NCBI RefSeq assembly: GCF_000764535.1
Contig: NZ_CP009571.1
Coordinates: 3,472,001 to 3,536,000 of the forward strand
Length of the DNA: 64,000 bases
Direction of reading: 5' to 3'
Source of the DNA: Sphingomonas taxi
GTDB lineage: Bacteria > Pseudomonadota > Alphaproteobacteria > Sphingomonadales > Sphingomonadaceae
Below, piece after piece: positions 26,250 to 34,070 of this stretch. Within the stretch, counting starts at the first letter, position 1; the number at the start of each line of letters is the position of its first letter. Made by a program: the position numbers and the translations under genes. The notes below the pieces were generated by a model. That model ran no database searches, was not told where the DNA came from, and was given only the letters and a program-made list of their open reading frames with translations.

Positions 26250-27736
26250 ACGGGCCGGCGACGCCCCGCCGCATCGTCATCGCGGGCGGCGGCACCGCGG
26301 GCTGGCTGGCGGCCGCCATCCTGACCCGCCAGCTCGGTCCGTTCGCCGACGTCACGCTGGTCGAATCGGACGAGATCGGCACCGTCGGGGTCGGTGAATC
26401 GACCATCCCGACCGTCCGCGCCTTCCACGCGCTGATCGGCGTCGACGAACGCGAATTTATGCAGGCGACCGGCGCCAGCTTCAAACTGGGGATCTCGTTC
26501 GAGAATTGGGCGCGCGAGGGGGACCGCTACATCCATTCGTTCGGCGATGTCGGCCAATCGACATGGATGAGCGATTTCCACCATTTCTGGCTGGAGGCGC
26601 AGGCGCGCGGTGTCGCCGAACCGTTCGGGTCCTATTGCTACGAGCATGAGGCCGCCGCGGCCGACCGCTTCGCCATCGGCGGGACGCCGGCGCTCAACTA
26701 TGCCTATCATTTCGATGCCGGCCGCTATGCGCGGTTCCTCCGCGGCAAGGCGGAGGCAAACGGCCTGCGCCGGCTGGAAGGCAAGATCGACCGGGTCGTC
26801 CGCGATACCGAAAGCGGCGATATCACCACGCTGATCCTCGACGACGGCACGGCCGTCGCCGGCGATCTGTTCTTCGATTGCACCGGCTTTCGCGCGCTGC
26901 TGATCGGCGAGGCGCTCGGCGTCGGGTTCGAGGATTGGGGCGACTGGCTGCCGACGAACCGCGCGCTGGCGATGCAGACCGAGGCGACCGGCCCGGCGCG
27001 CCCCTATACGCGGGCGATCGCGCACGATGCCGGCTGGCGGTGGAAAATCCCGCTGCACCATCGCGTCGGCAACGGGCTGGTCTATTGCGCCGACTATCTC
27101 AGCGACGATGCTGCGCACGCACGCCTGTTGGCGACGGTCGAGGGCGCGGCGCTGATCGAGCCGCGGCTGATCCGCTTCCGCACCGGGCGGCGCAAGGCGG
27201 CGTGGCAGCACAATTGCGTCGCGCTCAGCCTGGCGAGCGGGTTCGTCGAACCGCTCGAATCGACGAGCATCCACCTCATCATGATCGCGCTGACCCGCTT
27301 CCTGCAATTGCTGCCGAGCGAGCGGCCAAGCGCCGCGGCCATCGCCCGCTTCAACGTTCAGGCCGCGCAGGAGATCGAGGGCGTGCGCGACTTCATCATC
27401 CTCCACTATCATCTCACCGGCCGCGACGAGCCTTTCTGGCGCGACCGGCGAGCGATGACGATCCCTGACAGTCTGTCCGACCGCATCGCGCTCTTCCGCG
27501 ACAGCGCCAACGCCTATCAGGCTGATCACGACCTCTTCCGCGTCGCGTCGTGGCTGCAGGTCATGCTCGGCCAGCGCCTTGCCGCCGCGAGCCATCACCC
27601 GCTGGTTCGATTGATGCCGTCCGATCAACTGCGATCCGCCTTGCGGGATATGCGCACGACGATCGCGCGGTCCGTCGACGGTTTGCCATCGCATCAGGTT
27701 TTTCTGGATGGCTACGTTCGAACAGCAGCCAATTGA
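26246..27736 (+). CDS. Tryptophan-halogenase-family flavoenzyme (locus A cassette, gene 3)
   Basis: Encodes 496 residues. FAD-binding GGGTAG (14-19), ESTIPTVRAFH, the catalytic lysine K80 in SFKLGISFENW, the halogenase signature WRWKIP (264-269), and the active-site glutamate-serine E338-S339 in EPLESTSIHL are all present, so it should be catalytically competent. Characterised relatives such as BrvH brominate free indole, but their natural substrates are unknown. Such enzymes need reduced FAD; no flavin reductase gene is in this window. It overlaps the cupin-like gene by 4 bp and ends the cassette. No signal peptide is seen. The paralogue is at 37405. Confidence 0.92.
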   Translation: MNGPATPRRIVIAGGGTAGWLAAAILTRQLGPFADVTLVESDEIGTVGVGESTIPTVRAFHALIGVDEREFMQATGASFKLGISFENWAREGDRYIHSFGDVGQSTWMSDFHHFWLEAQARGVAEPFGSYCYEHEAAAADRFAIGGTPALNYAYHFDAGRYARFLRGKAEANGLRRLEGKIDRVVRDTESGDITTLILDDGTAVAGDLFFDCTGFRALLIGEALGVGFEDWGDWLPTNRALAMQTEATGPARPYTRAIAHDAGWRWKIPLHHRVGNGLVYCADYLSDDAAHARLLATVEGAALIEPRLIRFRTGRRKAAWQHNCVALSLASGFVEPLESTSIHLIMIALTRFLQLLPSERPSAAAIARFNVQAAQEIEGVRDFIILHYHLTGRDEPFWRDRRAMTIPDSLSDRIALFRDSANAYQADHDLFRVASWLQVMLGQRLAAASHHPLVRLMPSDQLRSALRDMRTTIARSVDGLPSHQVFLDGYVRTAAN

Positions 27737-27748
27737 TGTGAGAAACAC

Positions 27749-27780
27749 CTAATCGGCTCGATGCAACTCGAGCCAATTAG
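27749..27780. terminator. 12-bp stem-loop after the locus A cassette
   Basis: CTAATCGGCTCG (27749-27760) pairs with CGAGCCAATTAG (27769-27780) with one mismatch and an 8-nt loop, 12 bp after the halogenase stop and about 90 bp before the stop of the convergent dehydrogenase. No U-tract follows. A bidirectional terminator or mRNA 3'-end stabiliser is likely. Confidence 0.5.
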
Positions 27781-27871
27781 ATGCGCTGGGTGGTGAGTGT
27801 CCGATCGGGATCGTCTTAGCATCCGACACCTCCGTGGGGTCGGATGCCTATCAACACTCGGGGCGCAGCGA

Positions 27872-29047
27872 TTAACCGTGCGGGCGCATCACCACTTTGA
27901 TGACGCCATCTTCCTTGTCGCGGAACTTGGCGTACATTTCGGGTGCGTCCTCCAGACTGGCCGGATGGGTCACGACGAAGCTCGGGTCGATCTCGCCGGC
28001 CACGATCTTCTCCAGCAGCGGCTTGGTGTAGCGCTGCACGTGGGTCTGGCCGAGCTTGATGGTCAGGCCCTTGTTCATCGCCGCACCGATCGGCAGCTTG
28101 TCGCCCATGCCGACATAGACGCCGGGCACCGAGACGGTGCCACCCTTGCGGCAGCTCATGATCGCCTGGCGCAGGACGTGAACGCGATCGGTGGCGAGCA
28201 TCATGCTGGCCTTGACCTTGTCCATGACGGCATCGGCTGCGCCATGTCCCGCCGCCTCGCAGCCGACCGCATCGATGCAGCTGTCGGGGCCGCGTCCCTT
28301 GGTCCGTGCCTGCAGTTCGTCGTAAACGTCGGTCTCGGCGAAGTTGATCGTCTCGGCGCCGCCAGCTTCCGCCATGGCGAGCCGTTCGGGCAGCTCGTCG
28401 ATCGCGATCACGCGGCCCGCACCCATCATCAGGGCAGAGCGAATGGCGAACTGACCGACCGGGCCGCAGCCCCAGATGGCGACGGTGTCGCCCGGTTCGA
28501 TCTGCGCATTCTCGGCGGCCATGTAGCCGGTCGGGAAGATGTCCGAGAGGAACAGCGCCTGATCGTCGGTGACGGTGTCGGGGATCTTGATCGGGCCGAT
28601 GTCCGCCATGGGTACCCGGAGGTATTCGGCCTGACCACCGCAATAACCGCCCAGCATGTGGCTGAAGCCGAACAGGCCGGCGGGCGAATGGCCCATCGCC
28701 TTGGCGGCCATCTCGGCATTGGGGTTGGTCCGGTCGCAGGCGGCGAACAGACCCTTGCGACAGAACCAGCAGTCACCGCAGCTGATCGTGAACGGCACCA
28801 CGACGCGGTCGCCGATCCTGAGATTGGTGACTTCCGAGCCCAATGCGACGACCTCGCCCATATTCTCGTGGCCGAGGATGTCGCCGGCTTCCATCGTGGG
28901 TTGATAGCCGTCGAGCAGATGGAGGTCCGACCCGCAGATCGCACAGGCCGTGACCTTGATGATCGCATCGCGCGGATGTTTGATCTCGGGGTCCGCGACG
29001 GTGTCGACGCGGACATCGCCCTTACCGTGCCAGCATAATGCGCGCAT
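27872..29047 (-). CDS. Zinc-dependent alcohol dehydrogenase (MDR family, formaldehyde-dehydrogenase-like)
   Basis: Encodes 391 residues from ATG 29047 with GGAGA about 7 nt upstream. Catalytic zinc ligands are in [12 protein letters not shown] and GHENMGEV; the structural zinc loop is [15 protein letters not shown]. The Rossmann motif is [10 protein letters not shown]. The longer C-terminal region and the [18 protein letters not shown] block fit the threonine-dehydrogenase-like or glutathione-independent formaldehyde dehydrogenase branch. It probably oxidises an alcohol or aldehyde with NAD(P). An upstream in-frame extension to 29209 is not supported. It is monocistronic and convergent with the halogenase. 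Confidence 0.88.
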   Translation of the reverse strand: MRALCWHGKGDVRVDTVADPEIKHPRDAIIKVTACAICGSDLHLLDGYQPTMEAGDILGHENMGEVVALGSEVTNLRIGDRVVVPFTISCGDCWFCRKGLFAACDRTNPNAEMAAKAMGHSPAGLFGFSHMLGGYCGGQAEYLRVPMADIGPIKIPDTVTDDQALFLSDIFPTGYMAAENAQIEPGDTVAIWGCGPVGQFAIRSALMMGAGRVIAIDELPERLAMAEAGGAETINFAETDVYDELQARTKGRGPDSCIDAVGCEAAGHGAADAVMDKVKASMMLATDRVHVLRQAIMSCRKGGTVSVPGVYVGMGDKLPIGAAMNKGLTIKLGQTHVQRYTKPLLEKIVAGEIDPSFVVTHPASLEDAPEMYAKFRDKEDGVIKVVMRPHG

Positions 29048-29288
29048 GATTCTTCTCCGTATGACCAGGAGCTCCGCCCGGATCGGAAAAGCGACTGTGC
29101 AACCCCAACGCGTTGGTTCGCGGAATGGACCCGGCGGTAATGTCCGTAAGAAGAAACGTCCGCTGTTCCGGTCGAGGCCGACGTCGCCGCGCGCGCTGAA
29201 CGCCGTCAAAGAGCATCCGGGCCGGACTTAAAACGCCGTCTCTCTGATCCGAAAGGTCAAAGCCAGTTCGCCGCGTGCTGTCAGGATT

Positions 29289-29453
29289 TTAAACAGCCTT
29301 GCCGGCAGCACAAGGTGGCCGTTCTGCCGCCGCAACCGGGGCAAGCCGCGCATGCGCTGCCGTCCAGAACCCGACTGGGGTCAGCATGGCGGACCGCAGC
29401 AAGGCCCGGCGCGTGTTGAGAAAGTGCAGGTCAGCCCCCTGTCGCGGATTCAT
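29289..29453 (-). CDS. Possible 54-residue protein with a twin-arginine-like N-terminus
   Basis: ATG 29453 follows AAGGACGAT, a good ribosome site. The product (MNPRQGADLHFLNTRRALLR, then SAMLTPVGFW) has TRRALLRSAML, like the start of a Tat signal, then an Ala-rich stretch and the ending PPCAAGKAV. It is too short for a normal exported enzyme, so it may be a small peptide or the remnant of a longer gene. It lies in the 587-bp stretch between the dehydrogenase start and the antiporter start, where nothing else convincing was found. Confidence 0.4.
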   Translation of the reverse strand: MNPRQGADLHFLNTRRALLRSAMLTPVGFWTAAHARLAPVAAAERPPCAAGKAV

Positions 29454-29466
29454 ATCGTCCTTAAAA

Positions 29467-29501
29467 GGCGGGGCATTCCATGTCGATTGATCCGCCCCGC
29501 C
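29467..29501 (-). terminator. Terminator-like hairpin just before the 54-residue ORF
   Basis: GGCGGGGC (29494-29501 read on the minus strand) and GCCCCGCC (29467-29474) form an 8-bp GC stem with a 19-nt loop, followed on the minus strand by TTTT and then the AAGGA ribosome site of the ORF starting at 29453. It could end a minus-strand transcript or attenuate that ORF. Confidence 0.4.
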
Positions 29502-29634
29502 CATTCCACGCTTGTCGCTACACGTCGGGAAACAGTGAGATGGGGGTGCGGCCCCGAAATGCGCTGGGGGTCACGTTGACCGCGTTGGGGGCAGATTGCA
29601 CAGCATGACCTGACGAATAGGAAAGGGCGGCCCC

Positions 29635-31218
29635 ATGCATCCAGCGGCGAACTTCGAGCTGATCATCGGCATGTTCCTGGTGGTAGTCGGGCTTCACTAT
29701 CTGGCTCGTCGCGTGTCGCTGCCGCCGGCAGCCGCACTGATCGTCGGCGGATGCGCGGTGGCCTTCGTTCCGGGCGTGCAGGGGATCGCGATCGACCCGG
29801 AACTGGTCCTCGTCCTGTTTCTTCCACCCCTGCTGATGGACGGTGCGTGGTTCACCGCCATCGCGCCGTTCCGAAGGCACATGGCCGGCATCCTGTCGCT
29901 CGCGGTCGGTGCGGTCTTCTTCACGACCGCGGTCGTGGCCATCGTGACCAAGGTGCTGATGCCTCAATTGCCATGGGCCGCCTGCGTCGCTTTGGGTGCG
30001 ATCCTGTCGCCTCCCGACGCGGTATCGGCACGCGCCGTGTTGCAGCGGGTCAGGCTGCCGCGGCGGCTGACCACGCTGCTCGAAGGCGAAAGCCTGTTGA
30101 ACGATGCCGCCGGGCTGGTCCTGTTCCGGTTCGCAGTGGCGGCGGTGCTGACCGGCGGCTTCCATCTCGGGGCGGCGACCGGGACCTTCTTCCTGCTGGT
30201 GGCGGGTGGCATCGCGGTGGGGGCGGCGATCGGCGGGTTGTGGGTGGCCCTGCTTCGCCGGCTCGGCGACGATACGCTGATGATCGCGGCGACCGTGCTG
30301 GTCTGCTGGAGCGCCTATATCGCGGCCGAACGGCTGCACGTCTCCGGTGTCATCGCGGTCGTCACCGCGGGCCTGACCTGCGGCTGGTTCCAGCACGTCG
30401 TCTTCGACGCGCGCGTGCGCATCCGGGCGCTGGCGTTCTGGCAGGTGCTCGTGTTTCTTCTCGAAGCTGCCGTCTTTCTGCTTATCGGCCTGTCGTTCCG
30501 GGGCTTGCTCGACCGCGTGGGCGGGCTCGGCATGGTGGTGGATACGATGGCACGGCCCGTGCTGCTCATCGTCGCGGCGGTGATCGTCGCGCGCTTCCTG
30601 TGGATCTTCGGTGTCGACGCCGGCCTCACGATCCTTCGTCGCATCGGGTGGACGCGCCGGCAACCGCTCGGGCCACGCGCGGCGGTGGTGATGAGCTGGG
30701 CGGGAATGCGCGGCGTGGTGACGCTGGCGGTCGCGCTGTCGCTGCCGGAGGCGATGCCGGCGCGGGACCTGATGCTCGTCACCGCCTTTGCCGTGATCCT
30801 GGTCACCGTGCTGGTGCAGGGCACCTCGCTCGGCTGGATCATCCGGAGGATGAAGCCGGCGGAAGACGGCAGCACGCGACCGCCGCTCGATCTTCACGCC
30901 GCCGAGACGATGCTGTTCCGGGCGCAGCTGGCCGTCGTGGAACGCGAGGCGGTGGCAGCCGATGGCACGGTCATCCACCCGCAGCTGTTGCGGCGCTACC
31001 GGACCCGCGCGACGGTAGCGGATGCGTTCGACGGCACGGCCGAGGAGCGCGACGTGGCGATCGCGAGCCATTTCGACGTCATCATCGCCGCCGTCACCGC
31101 CGGCCGCGCCGAACTGGTCCGGCTGCACCGCGCCGGACGTATCGACGACGAAACGCTCCACGACCTCGAACATGACCTCGATCTCGAGGAACTCGCCGCC
31201 GCCGCCGCGAAAGGCTGA
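29635..31218 (+). CDS. CPA1-family Na+/H+ antiporter
   Basis: Inner-membrane cation/proton exchanger of 527 residues with about 12 TM helices in the first 400 residues. Typical CPA1 signatures are FLPPLLMDGAWF, GAILSPPDAVSARAVL and LLEGESLLNDAAGLVLFRFA (the acidic LLND motif of the transport site), plus SWAGMRGVVTLAVALSLP. A charged cytoplasmic tail of about 110 residues, with a coiled-coil-like end (LHDLEHDLDLEELAAAAA), probably regulates activity. It is monocistronic and would serve pH and sodium homeostasis. Confidence 0.92.
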   Translation: MHPAANFELIIGMFLVVVGLHYLARRVSLPPAAALIVGGCAVAFVPGVQGIAIDPELVLVLFLPPLLMDGAWFTAIAPFRRHMAGILSLAVGAVFFTTAVVAIVTKVLMPQLPWAACVALGAILSPPDAVSARAVLQRVRLPRRLTTLLEGESLLNDAAGLVLFRFAVAAVLTGGFHLGAATGTFFLLVAGGIAVGAAIGGLWVALLRRLGDDTLMIAATVLVCWSAYIAAERLHVSGVIAVVTAGLTCGWFQHVVFDARVRIRALAFWQVLVFLLEAAVFLLIGLSFRGLLDRVGGLGMVVDTMARPVLLIVAAVIVARFLWIFGVDAGLTILRRIGWTRRQPLGPRAAVVMSWAGMRGVVTLAVALSLPEAMPARDLMLVTAFAVILVTVLVQGTSLGWIIRRMKPAEDGSTRPPLDLHAAETMLFRAQLAVVEREAVAADGTVIHPQLLRRYRTRATVADAFDGTAEERDVAIASHFDVIIAAVTAGRAELVRLHRAGRIDDETLHDLEHDLDLEELAAAAAKG

Positions 31219-31267
31219 TCGAACGACGGACGCTGCGCGGCGATCCTCGCGGCAGACGGGGTCCCGT

Positions 31268-31393
31268 TTACTTGCGGATCGTGACCATGGCGACCGGGTT
31301 ATCCTTGGTGGACGCGTTGGCGGCGATCGTCTTGACCTTCACGGCCTTGGGCTTGCGGGCTTCCTTGTTCGACTTGTGCTGGCTTTTGGCCAT
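31268..31393 (-). CDS. Very small basic protein (41 residues)
   Basis: ATG 31393 with AAGGA 8 nt upstream. The product starts MAKSQHKSNKEARKPKAVKV and contains eight lysines and few acidic residues; it has no TM helix or signal. A short lysine-rich protein with this kind of start resembles small hypothetical proteins of sphingomonads. Basic composition suggests RNA or DNA contact, but function is unknown. It is convergent with the antiporter. Confidence 0.6.
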   Translation of the reverse strand: MAKSQHKSNKEARKPKAVKVKTIAANASTKDNPVAMVTIRK

Positions 31394-31531
31394 TGTCATC
31401 ATCCTTCGGGCGAGGCGCCCGGTCCTGCGGTACACCCTTCCACCTGGATCGTTGCACGCCATTTCGGTCCGCCCTCGGGATCGCTGCCGAATCCATGCCT
31501 TGGACGTTGGAGAGCGGAACAGGAGAGCCTT

Positions 31532-31753
31532 ATGCCCGACGACAAGCAGACGATTGGAAGCGCGAAGGCGGACGACCGCGGCGAGGCTATCGACAAGGCC
31601 GCACCTCGTTCGGAACACCGCACGAGCGCCGGCAAGGCGGATGATGGCAGGGGGCAGAGTGATACCGGCCGCGCCGACCAGACGGACGACAAGGCCGAAG
31701 CAAGCGACGAGGCGGCTCGGAAGGCCTTCGATCCGGACGCGGAACAGGCGTAG
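31532..31753 (+). CDS. Small hydrophilic protein (73 residues), unknown function
   Basis: ATG 31532 has AGGAGAG about 5 nt upstream. The protein (start MPDDKQTIGSAKADDRG) is very rich in Asp, Lys, Ala and Glu with almost no hydrophobic residues, so it is probably disordered; such composition is common in stress-related small proteins. No family recognised. It is divergent from the 41-residue basic protein across about 138 bp. Confidence 0.55.
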   Translation: MPDDKQTIGSAKADDRGEAIDKAAPRSEHRTSAGKADDGRGQSDTGRADQTDDKAEASDEAARKAFDPDAEQA

Positions 31754-31800
31754 GCACGTCATCATCTTGCAGGGGCCGGCAGAATGGGTAGGTTCCGCCG

Positions 31801-32049
31801 ATGGCTGATTTCGACGACACGTTCGATCCGGAACTGGGTGCGGCATGCAACCGCCTGGCCGCCTTCGTCGAACCTCTGCCCGAGGGTGCGGTGATCGATC
31901 CCGTATCGCACCTCACCGAGCGCGACCTCGCTCTGATCCTCCGCCGTCTGTACGCCACGCGTCATGGCGAGGCGGTCGACGCCGGTGCGACGCATGCCAG
32001 GCCGCGGCGGGAAGGCCGCGTATCCGTGCCCATCACCGCCAAGACTTGA
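31801..32049 (+). CDS. Small protein (82 residues), unknown function
   Basis: ATG 31801 follows GGTAGG about 9 nt upstream and lies 47 bp after the previous small gene, so the two may be co-transcribed. The sequence (start MADFDDTFDPELGAACNRLA) is acidic at the N-terminus with a predicted helical middle (LTERDLALILRRLYATRHGE) and a basic tail. No signal peptide, TM helix or known motif. Coding-like composition supports a real gene. Confidence 0.5.
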   Translation: MADFDDTFDPELGAACNRLAAFVEPLPEGAVIDPVSHLTERDLALILRRLYATRHGEAVDAGATHARPRREGRVSVPITAKT

Positions 32050-33253
32050 CCCGATACGGATGCGTGGGCTGCCCGGTTTTATGGGTCGGTAGAGAAGCAT
32101 CGCATCGATGCGATCTTGGGTCTATTTGACGGATTCGGGCGGTATCGATCATCAAAGTGGCTATTTAACCACTGGATAATCTCGATCATCAACGATGCAT
32201 GCGTCACCGGGAGAGACGTGTGCCAAGCGAAGAATCGAGAGCCCTTCGGATCTATCACGAAACGCGGTGCGCACAGGAGAAGGCGCATATGCGTCGCGCG
32301 CGTTGCGCCAGGTCCGCGATCGCCCACGCGCATCTTTTCAGCCTGCACCGGATGCGAAGCATCGATCTGACGTATCGTGATCCAGACCGTCGCGACGATG
32401 GATGACAACGGGCATGCCGCCCATAGCGGACGCAAGTTGTTTCTCGTGACTCCGCCGCGCGTGATCCGGTGATCGTTGCAATCGCCGCGTTCAATGTGGC
32501 TGGCGATAGAGATTACGGCGGTCCGGCATCCTCTTCTGGACTTCTTGAGGCTGCGGCGGCGGGCGAACTAGGTATATCCGCTGACACCTATAGTGCTTCT
32601 GGATCATTGATGGCGGTCGTGGCAGCGATCATCATCGCGTCGGCTGCGCGATTCCCCCTAATGAGCCGTAGCCCGCGTCCTGTTGCTCTTTTGACCCAGC
32701 GTGGCAGGACGCGTCCTATCGATTGCCATCACCCGAACGGCCCGCGCTCGAGGCGAAGCTGAACCGCGTCCGTCCGGCGCGTTCACGACCGATGCAATCG
32801 TCAGCGGTCATGAAGTGGCATGGCTCGCCGACCAACCAGCAACCGCGCGCGGCGCAACACCGAACAGAAGCCTATACCCAAGCACGAACGCCCCAAGTGG
32901 AGGCAACGGCTCAGACGCTGGTGGCGGATCATCAGCGGTGGCTTCTGACGGGCTAAGATTGGTCGCATTGAACATTGCTTCTTCGCGTAATCTTAATCCG
33001 ACGATGCGATGAGAGCGATCCGGAGCGCAGACTCCCTGTTGCGTACTGGAGAGTGTGCCGGCGCTTCGTCCGTTTCCCCACCTGACAGGCGGACGGAGCG
33101 CCACGCGCCGGCTTGGATGCCTCCTGCCCGGGCAAGCCGCCACCACCGACGGTCAGGACAGATTGCGAGATCCTTGTCGCCGGCCGGCCATAAGATGTTG
33201 CGGGGCCTCGATCGTAGCTGGCGCATGCAGCGCAAGGCGGATAGGCGCGAGCA
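32050..33253. other. 1.2-kb stretch with no convincing gene
   Basis: Several short open frames exist on both strands, but none has a good ribosome site, recognisable motif or coding-like composition. The part at about 32100-32200 is clearly AT-richer than its neighbours. No tRNA, terminator with U-tract, repeat or mobile-element end was found. It could be a decayed region or hold an unrecognised RNA. Confidence 0.5.
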
Positions 33254-33577
33254 ATGGGTGAGATCGAGAGGCTGGTCCCGTCAGGGGTCATCGAGCAATG
33301 GGTGTTTCACCTGCGGCGGCAACGTTCGCGGGCGCAGGATGCCTTATGGTTGCTCGACCAGGGCTTCACGATCCACGACGGCCGCGACGGTGTCCCGACG
33401 GCGGACGTGAGCGAGCGCTGGCGACGTGAGCAGGCGACGGTGATCGACGAGGTCAATCACCTGCTTGAACTGTACGACCGCATCAACCTGCGATCGTCGG
33501 AGTTCGTCGCGGCCGAGCGCAAAGCGGGCCGCAGGTCGACCGATGCGCCAAGCTTGCAGACCGAGCCAACCATTTGA
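33254..33577 (+). CDS. Small protein (107 residues), unknown function
   Basis: The product (start MGEIERLVPSGVIEQWVFHL) is charged and probably all-helical, with an amphipathic central region (ERWRREQATVIDEVNHLLEL) and a disordered C-terminus. No signal peptide or TM helix. The upstream ribosome site is weak (GGCGCGAGC). It is followed after 31 bp by another small plus-strand gene. Composition looks coding; function unknown. Confidence 0.5.
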   Translation: MGEIERLVPSGVIEQWVFHLRRQRSRAQDALWLLDQGFTIHDGRDGVPTADVSERWRREQATVIDEVNHLLELYDRINLRSSEFVAAERKAGRRSTDAPSLQTEPTI

Positions 33578-33608
33578 CCGACCTATCAGGGATAAGCGAC
33601 CAGAGCCT

Positions 33609-33821
33609 ATGAACAGGGACAATGAGATCGGCACCATCGAGCGCGCCTTCCAGCTAGCCCGGTCCGGGGCCTGCCATTCGGTCGCCGACATCCGCGCGCA
33701 GTTGAGCGCAGAAGGACGGGATGGCGTCCACGGCCACCTCAACGGGGCAAGTATCCAGCGACAGCTGCGAGAGGCGCTGGCTGCGCGCGGCATCGACGCC
33801 AAATCGGACGATGAAGACTAA
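33609..33821 (+). CDS. Small conserved-looking protein (70 residues)
   Basis: The product (start MNRDNEIGTIERAFQLARSG) is compact, with a helix, a C-H-S turn, a second helix (VADIRAQLSAEG) and a third (GASIQRQLREALAARG). It resembles short hypothetical proteins of sphingomonads with the pattern IERAFQLA...IRxQL...SIxRQLR. The length and fold suggest a DNA-binding or adaptor module, but no family can be named. Probably in a small operon with the preceding gene. Confidence 0.58.
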   Translation: MNRDNEIGTIERAFQLARSGACHSVADIRAQLSAEGRDGVHGHLNGASIQRQLREALAARGIDAKSDDED

Positions 33822-34070
33822 ACGACTGCGGTACGAGCTGAGAGGCTCTGAGCGTCTGGTCGTGGGGCAGCGTATCCCGCCCGAGTCATAATGCAGGTAA
33901 GCGGCGATACCGGCGCCGAAATCGTCGATCTGGCTAGATGAACGACGGCTCGACATTGGCAGGATTGTCGGTAGCCTCTCCGGCTGGGTGCATGCGCGAC
34001 GCGATCGCCGTGCTCGTAAGGGAGCCGGTCTCGGACATTCGTCCCACTGGTCCCGCATGCGGAGAGAGCC

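Noticed and set aside
32469..32762. 97-codon plus-strand frame with a hydrophobic patch
   Set aside because: GTG/ATG start without ribosome site and C-terminal half looks non-coding.
32808..32975. Short minus-strand frame beginning MFNATNLSPSEATADD
   Set aside because: Weak ribosome site, proline-rich non-coding-like composition, no family.
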